Origin: an uncultured Lachnospiraceae bacterium
GTDB taxonomy: Bacteria > Bacillota > Clostridia > Lachnospirales > Lachnospiraceae
Direction: 5' to 3'
Assembly (NCBI GenBank): GCA_910577105.1
Contig: CAJTMB010000038.1
Span: 1-24,540 of the forward strand
Length of the DNA: 24,540 nucleotides
The notes under the pieces: model-generated
What the model was told of the DNA's origin: nothing
What the model saw: the letters and a program-made list of their open reading frames with translations, nothing else
Database searches by the model: none
Made by a program: the position numbers and the translations under genes
Shown: piece by piece, positions 23,336 to 24,540 of the stretch
Position numbering within the stretch: position 1 is the first letter of the stretch
Layout: each line of letters opens with the position of its first letter

Positions 23336-23351
23336 CCAATTTGTCAATTGG
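23336..23351. repeat. 16-base dyad in the spacer before the QueG-like gene
   Basis: CCAATT and AATTGG flank TGTC. The dyad lies between the acetyltransferase stop and the QueG-like start, so it could be an operator. A TTGACA inside it (minus strand) has no matching -10. Confidence 0.3.
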
Positions 23352-23409
23352 TTGTATGATGCACCCTTTTTGGCGGGTCATTCTTCCATGGACAAGCCGG
23401 AAGTTGTCT

Positions 23410-23970
23410 CTATTTTCCGAATGTCCAGTATCCATCATAGGTATGTCCATTTTTTCCACTCAACAAATGTTCAGATTTAATAAAACCTACTTTCTGAATC
23501 GCTTTAATTCTTTCTACTGCATATATCGGAGCCTTAGTAAGCACACCTTTACATCCCAACACTTCCCCAATTTTAGGCGTAATAAGTAAAAAAATGTCAC
23601 TCAACACATCTTCCTGTTCATAATCACTTCTCACGTCCACTCTTAAAATTCCCATATTATTAAATTTATCTTCTGACACTCTCAAGCATAATTCTATTGT
23701 TCCGATTACACTTGTTGTTTCCTTATCAACAATAGATAGTCTGACAAACCAGCCATTTTTATATGACATATGCCAAAATCCAATAGCCTCTGCCATTCTT
23801 TCTTTTGTTTCGTAATAAAAATTATCTCCATCACAATTATCACTATTAAAGAACGGTAATGCTTTTTTATCACTATATACTTTTAATAAATCATCACAAT
23901 CTTTGTCGTGTAATAGTCTAATTAAAAACCTTTCACTTTCAAATTCCGGACATTTTTCATAAATATTCAT
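23410..23970 (-). CDS. Atypical GNAT-family acetyltransferase (RimJ/RimL-like)
   Basis: A 186-residue protein starting with ESERFLIRLL at residues 10-19, as in RimJ/RimL-type acetyltransferases, and ending with the IQKVGFIKSEHLL segment of that fold. The normal acetyl-CoA loop Q/RxxGxG is not seen; RSDYEQEDVLSDIF is in its place, so the cofactor loop may be degenerate or the protein may bind another ligand. The CIELCLR-like strand (VIGTIELCLRV) is intact. It is the first intact gene of a short AT-rich minus-strand pair with the QueG-like gene. The ribosome site is GGAGGCAGCTT before the ATG. Confidence 0.72.
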   Translation of the reverse strand: MNIYEKCPEFESERFLIRLLHDKDCDDLLKVYSDKKALPFFNSDNCDGDNFYYETKERMAEAIGFWHMSYKNGWFVRLSIVDKETTSVIGTIELCLRVSEDKFNNMGILRVDVRSDYEQEDVLSDIFLLITPKIGEVLGCKGVLTKAPIYAVERIKAIQKVGFIKSEHLLSGKNGHTYDGYWTFGK

Positions 23971-24005
23971 AAGCTGCCTCCCATTAATTCCAATTTACAT
24001 TGCTG

Positions 24006-24263
24006 TTATTTTTTCAGAAAATTACAAAATTCTTTCAATTCCTTTTTTGTATCTTCGGAGAGTCTGTTATATTCTGTATCATGAATCGCACCCTCTTATG
24101 TATATAAATGTACCAGACAAACATTTGGATATTTCTGCTTTAACTTAAGAAATGCGTCTTTTGCACCTACCTCAATTAGTTTCTCAGAAGATTCAATACC
24201 AACAGATATCAGCTTTTTTTCCATTTCCTTACCGATATTCACCATAGCTGTTAATTCTGACAT
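24006..24263 (-). pseudogene. TfoX C-terminal-domain protein, interrupted by in-frame TAA
   Basis: The frame starting MSELTAMVNIGKEMEKKLIS is a stand-alone TfoX_C (helix-hairpin-helix-like) protein, whose normal length is about 85 residues. It runs for 55 codons to VCLVHLYT, meets TAA (24096-24098), and then continues in the same frame with EGAIHDTEYNRLSEDTKKEL and FCNFLKK to a natural TAA at 24006. One base change (TTA Leu to TAA) explains it. The open frame also extends upstream to an ATG at 24359, but those residues (for example KFWFIGPDKLVFEK) are not TfoX-like; GGAGGG stands 13 bases before the MSELT start. Such proteins are related to competence regulators but are often of unknown role. 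Confidence 0.75.
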
Positions 24264-24540
24264 ATTTATTTTCAACCCTCCTTGTTCCACTCTTTTTTCA
24301 AACACCAATTTGTCCGGTCCTATAAACCAAAATTTGTTAACTGCTCTCATTTGCGACAATACCGCATAAAAATCCTTGCATTAAAACCTTTTTGTTTACC
24401 GTGTTTTTCTGGTAATTTCTCCATTTGATTATACTACTTCCATTCTCTGTTTGCCATTATAAAATAAAGAGCATGACAACCGCCCTGTAGGATTACAATA
24501 CATGTGTTACAACTGAATATTTAAAAAGCAGGGATACCAG
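24264..24540. other. Right-edge AT-rich region without a confident gene
   Basis: On the minus strand, an ATG near 24424 opens a 25-codon frame MEKLPEKHGKQKGFNARIFM ending in TGA, with a TATAAT about five bases before it. This could be a decayed gene start or a chance frame. The frame extension in front of the TfoX-like gene (24264-24359) is unrecognised. No terminator or RNA gene is evident. Confidence 0.3.

Noticed and set aside
1..24540. CRISPR array, tRNA, rRNA or phage module
   Set aside because: No regularly spaced repeats, cloverleaf-like segments, rRNA sequence or phage structural genes were seen on reading both strands.

Overview
The window looks like chromosomal DNA of a gut-type Firmicute, most likely a member of the Lachnospiraceae (Clostridia). 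The support is strong GGAGG ribosome sites, a leucine T-box in front of leuA, a feoA-feoA-feoB locus with a FeoB-associated Cys-rich peptide, an Rpn-family nuclease with EEGR repeats, a GH120 beta-xylosidase beside an AraC regulator, and a class M sirtuin. The genus is inference. No rRNA, tRNA, CRISPR array or intact insertion sequence was seen.

Layout. 1-410: an edge fragment and a large imperfect palindrome. 417-1779 (minus): a tiny NAD(P)H-binding reductase remnant, a SirTM-type sirtuin and an unrecognised 114-residue protein, apparently co-transcribed; a divergent HxlR regulator follows at 1932-2252. 2326-6734 (minus): GH120 beta-xylosidase with a probable AraC-type operator, then an XRE-AraC regulator pair. 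6846-9534 (minus): a membrane-anchored spermidine-synthase-like protein with a lipoprotein. 9577-9883: repeat-rich spacer with several strong hairpins, one sharing a 20-base core with the palindrome at the left edge. 9884-13181 (minus): ferrous iron uptake locus (feoA, feoA, feoB, Cys-rich peptide) plus an acetyltransferase, behind a promoter overlapped by a DtxR-like dyad. 13404-15826 (plus): TetR regulator, ABC ATPase and FtsX permease, with a palindrome that fits autoregulation. 15838-17269 (minus): Rpn-type nuclease and NUDIX hydrolase. 17596-19695 (plus): a lipoprotein and a YcaQ-like DNA glycosylase gene interrupted by an in-frame TAG. 19700-21720 (minus): leuA and its T-box leader. 21739-24359 (minus): an HD phosphohydrolase, then a visibly more AT-rich block with an acetyltransferase remnant, a QueG-like iron-sulfur protein, another acetyltransferase and a TfoX C-terminal-domain gene cut by an in-frame TAA.

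How it fits together. Most modules are self-contained and locally regulated: xylo-oligosaccharide use (AraC with GH120), iron uptake (DtxR-like box with feo), efflux (TetR with ABC) and leucine synthesis (T-box with leuA). The least explained parts are the sirtuin locus, which has no macrodomain or GcvH-like partner in view, and the two related hairpin elements. Four damaged genes (two nonsense, two deletion remnants) point to ongoing gene decay.
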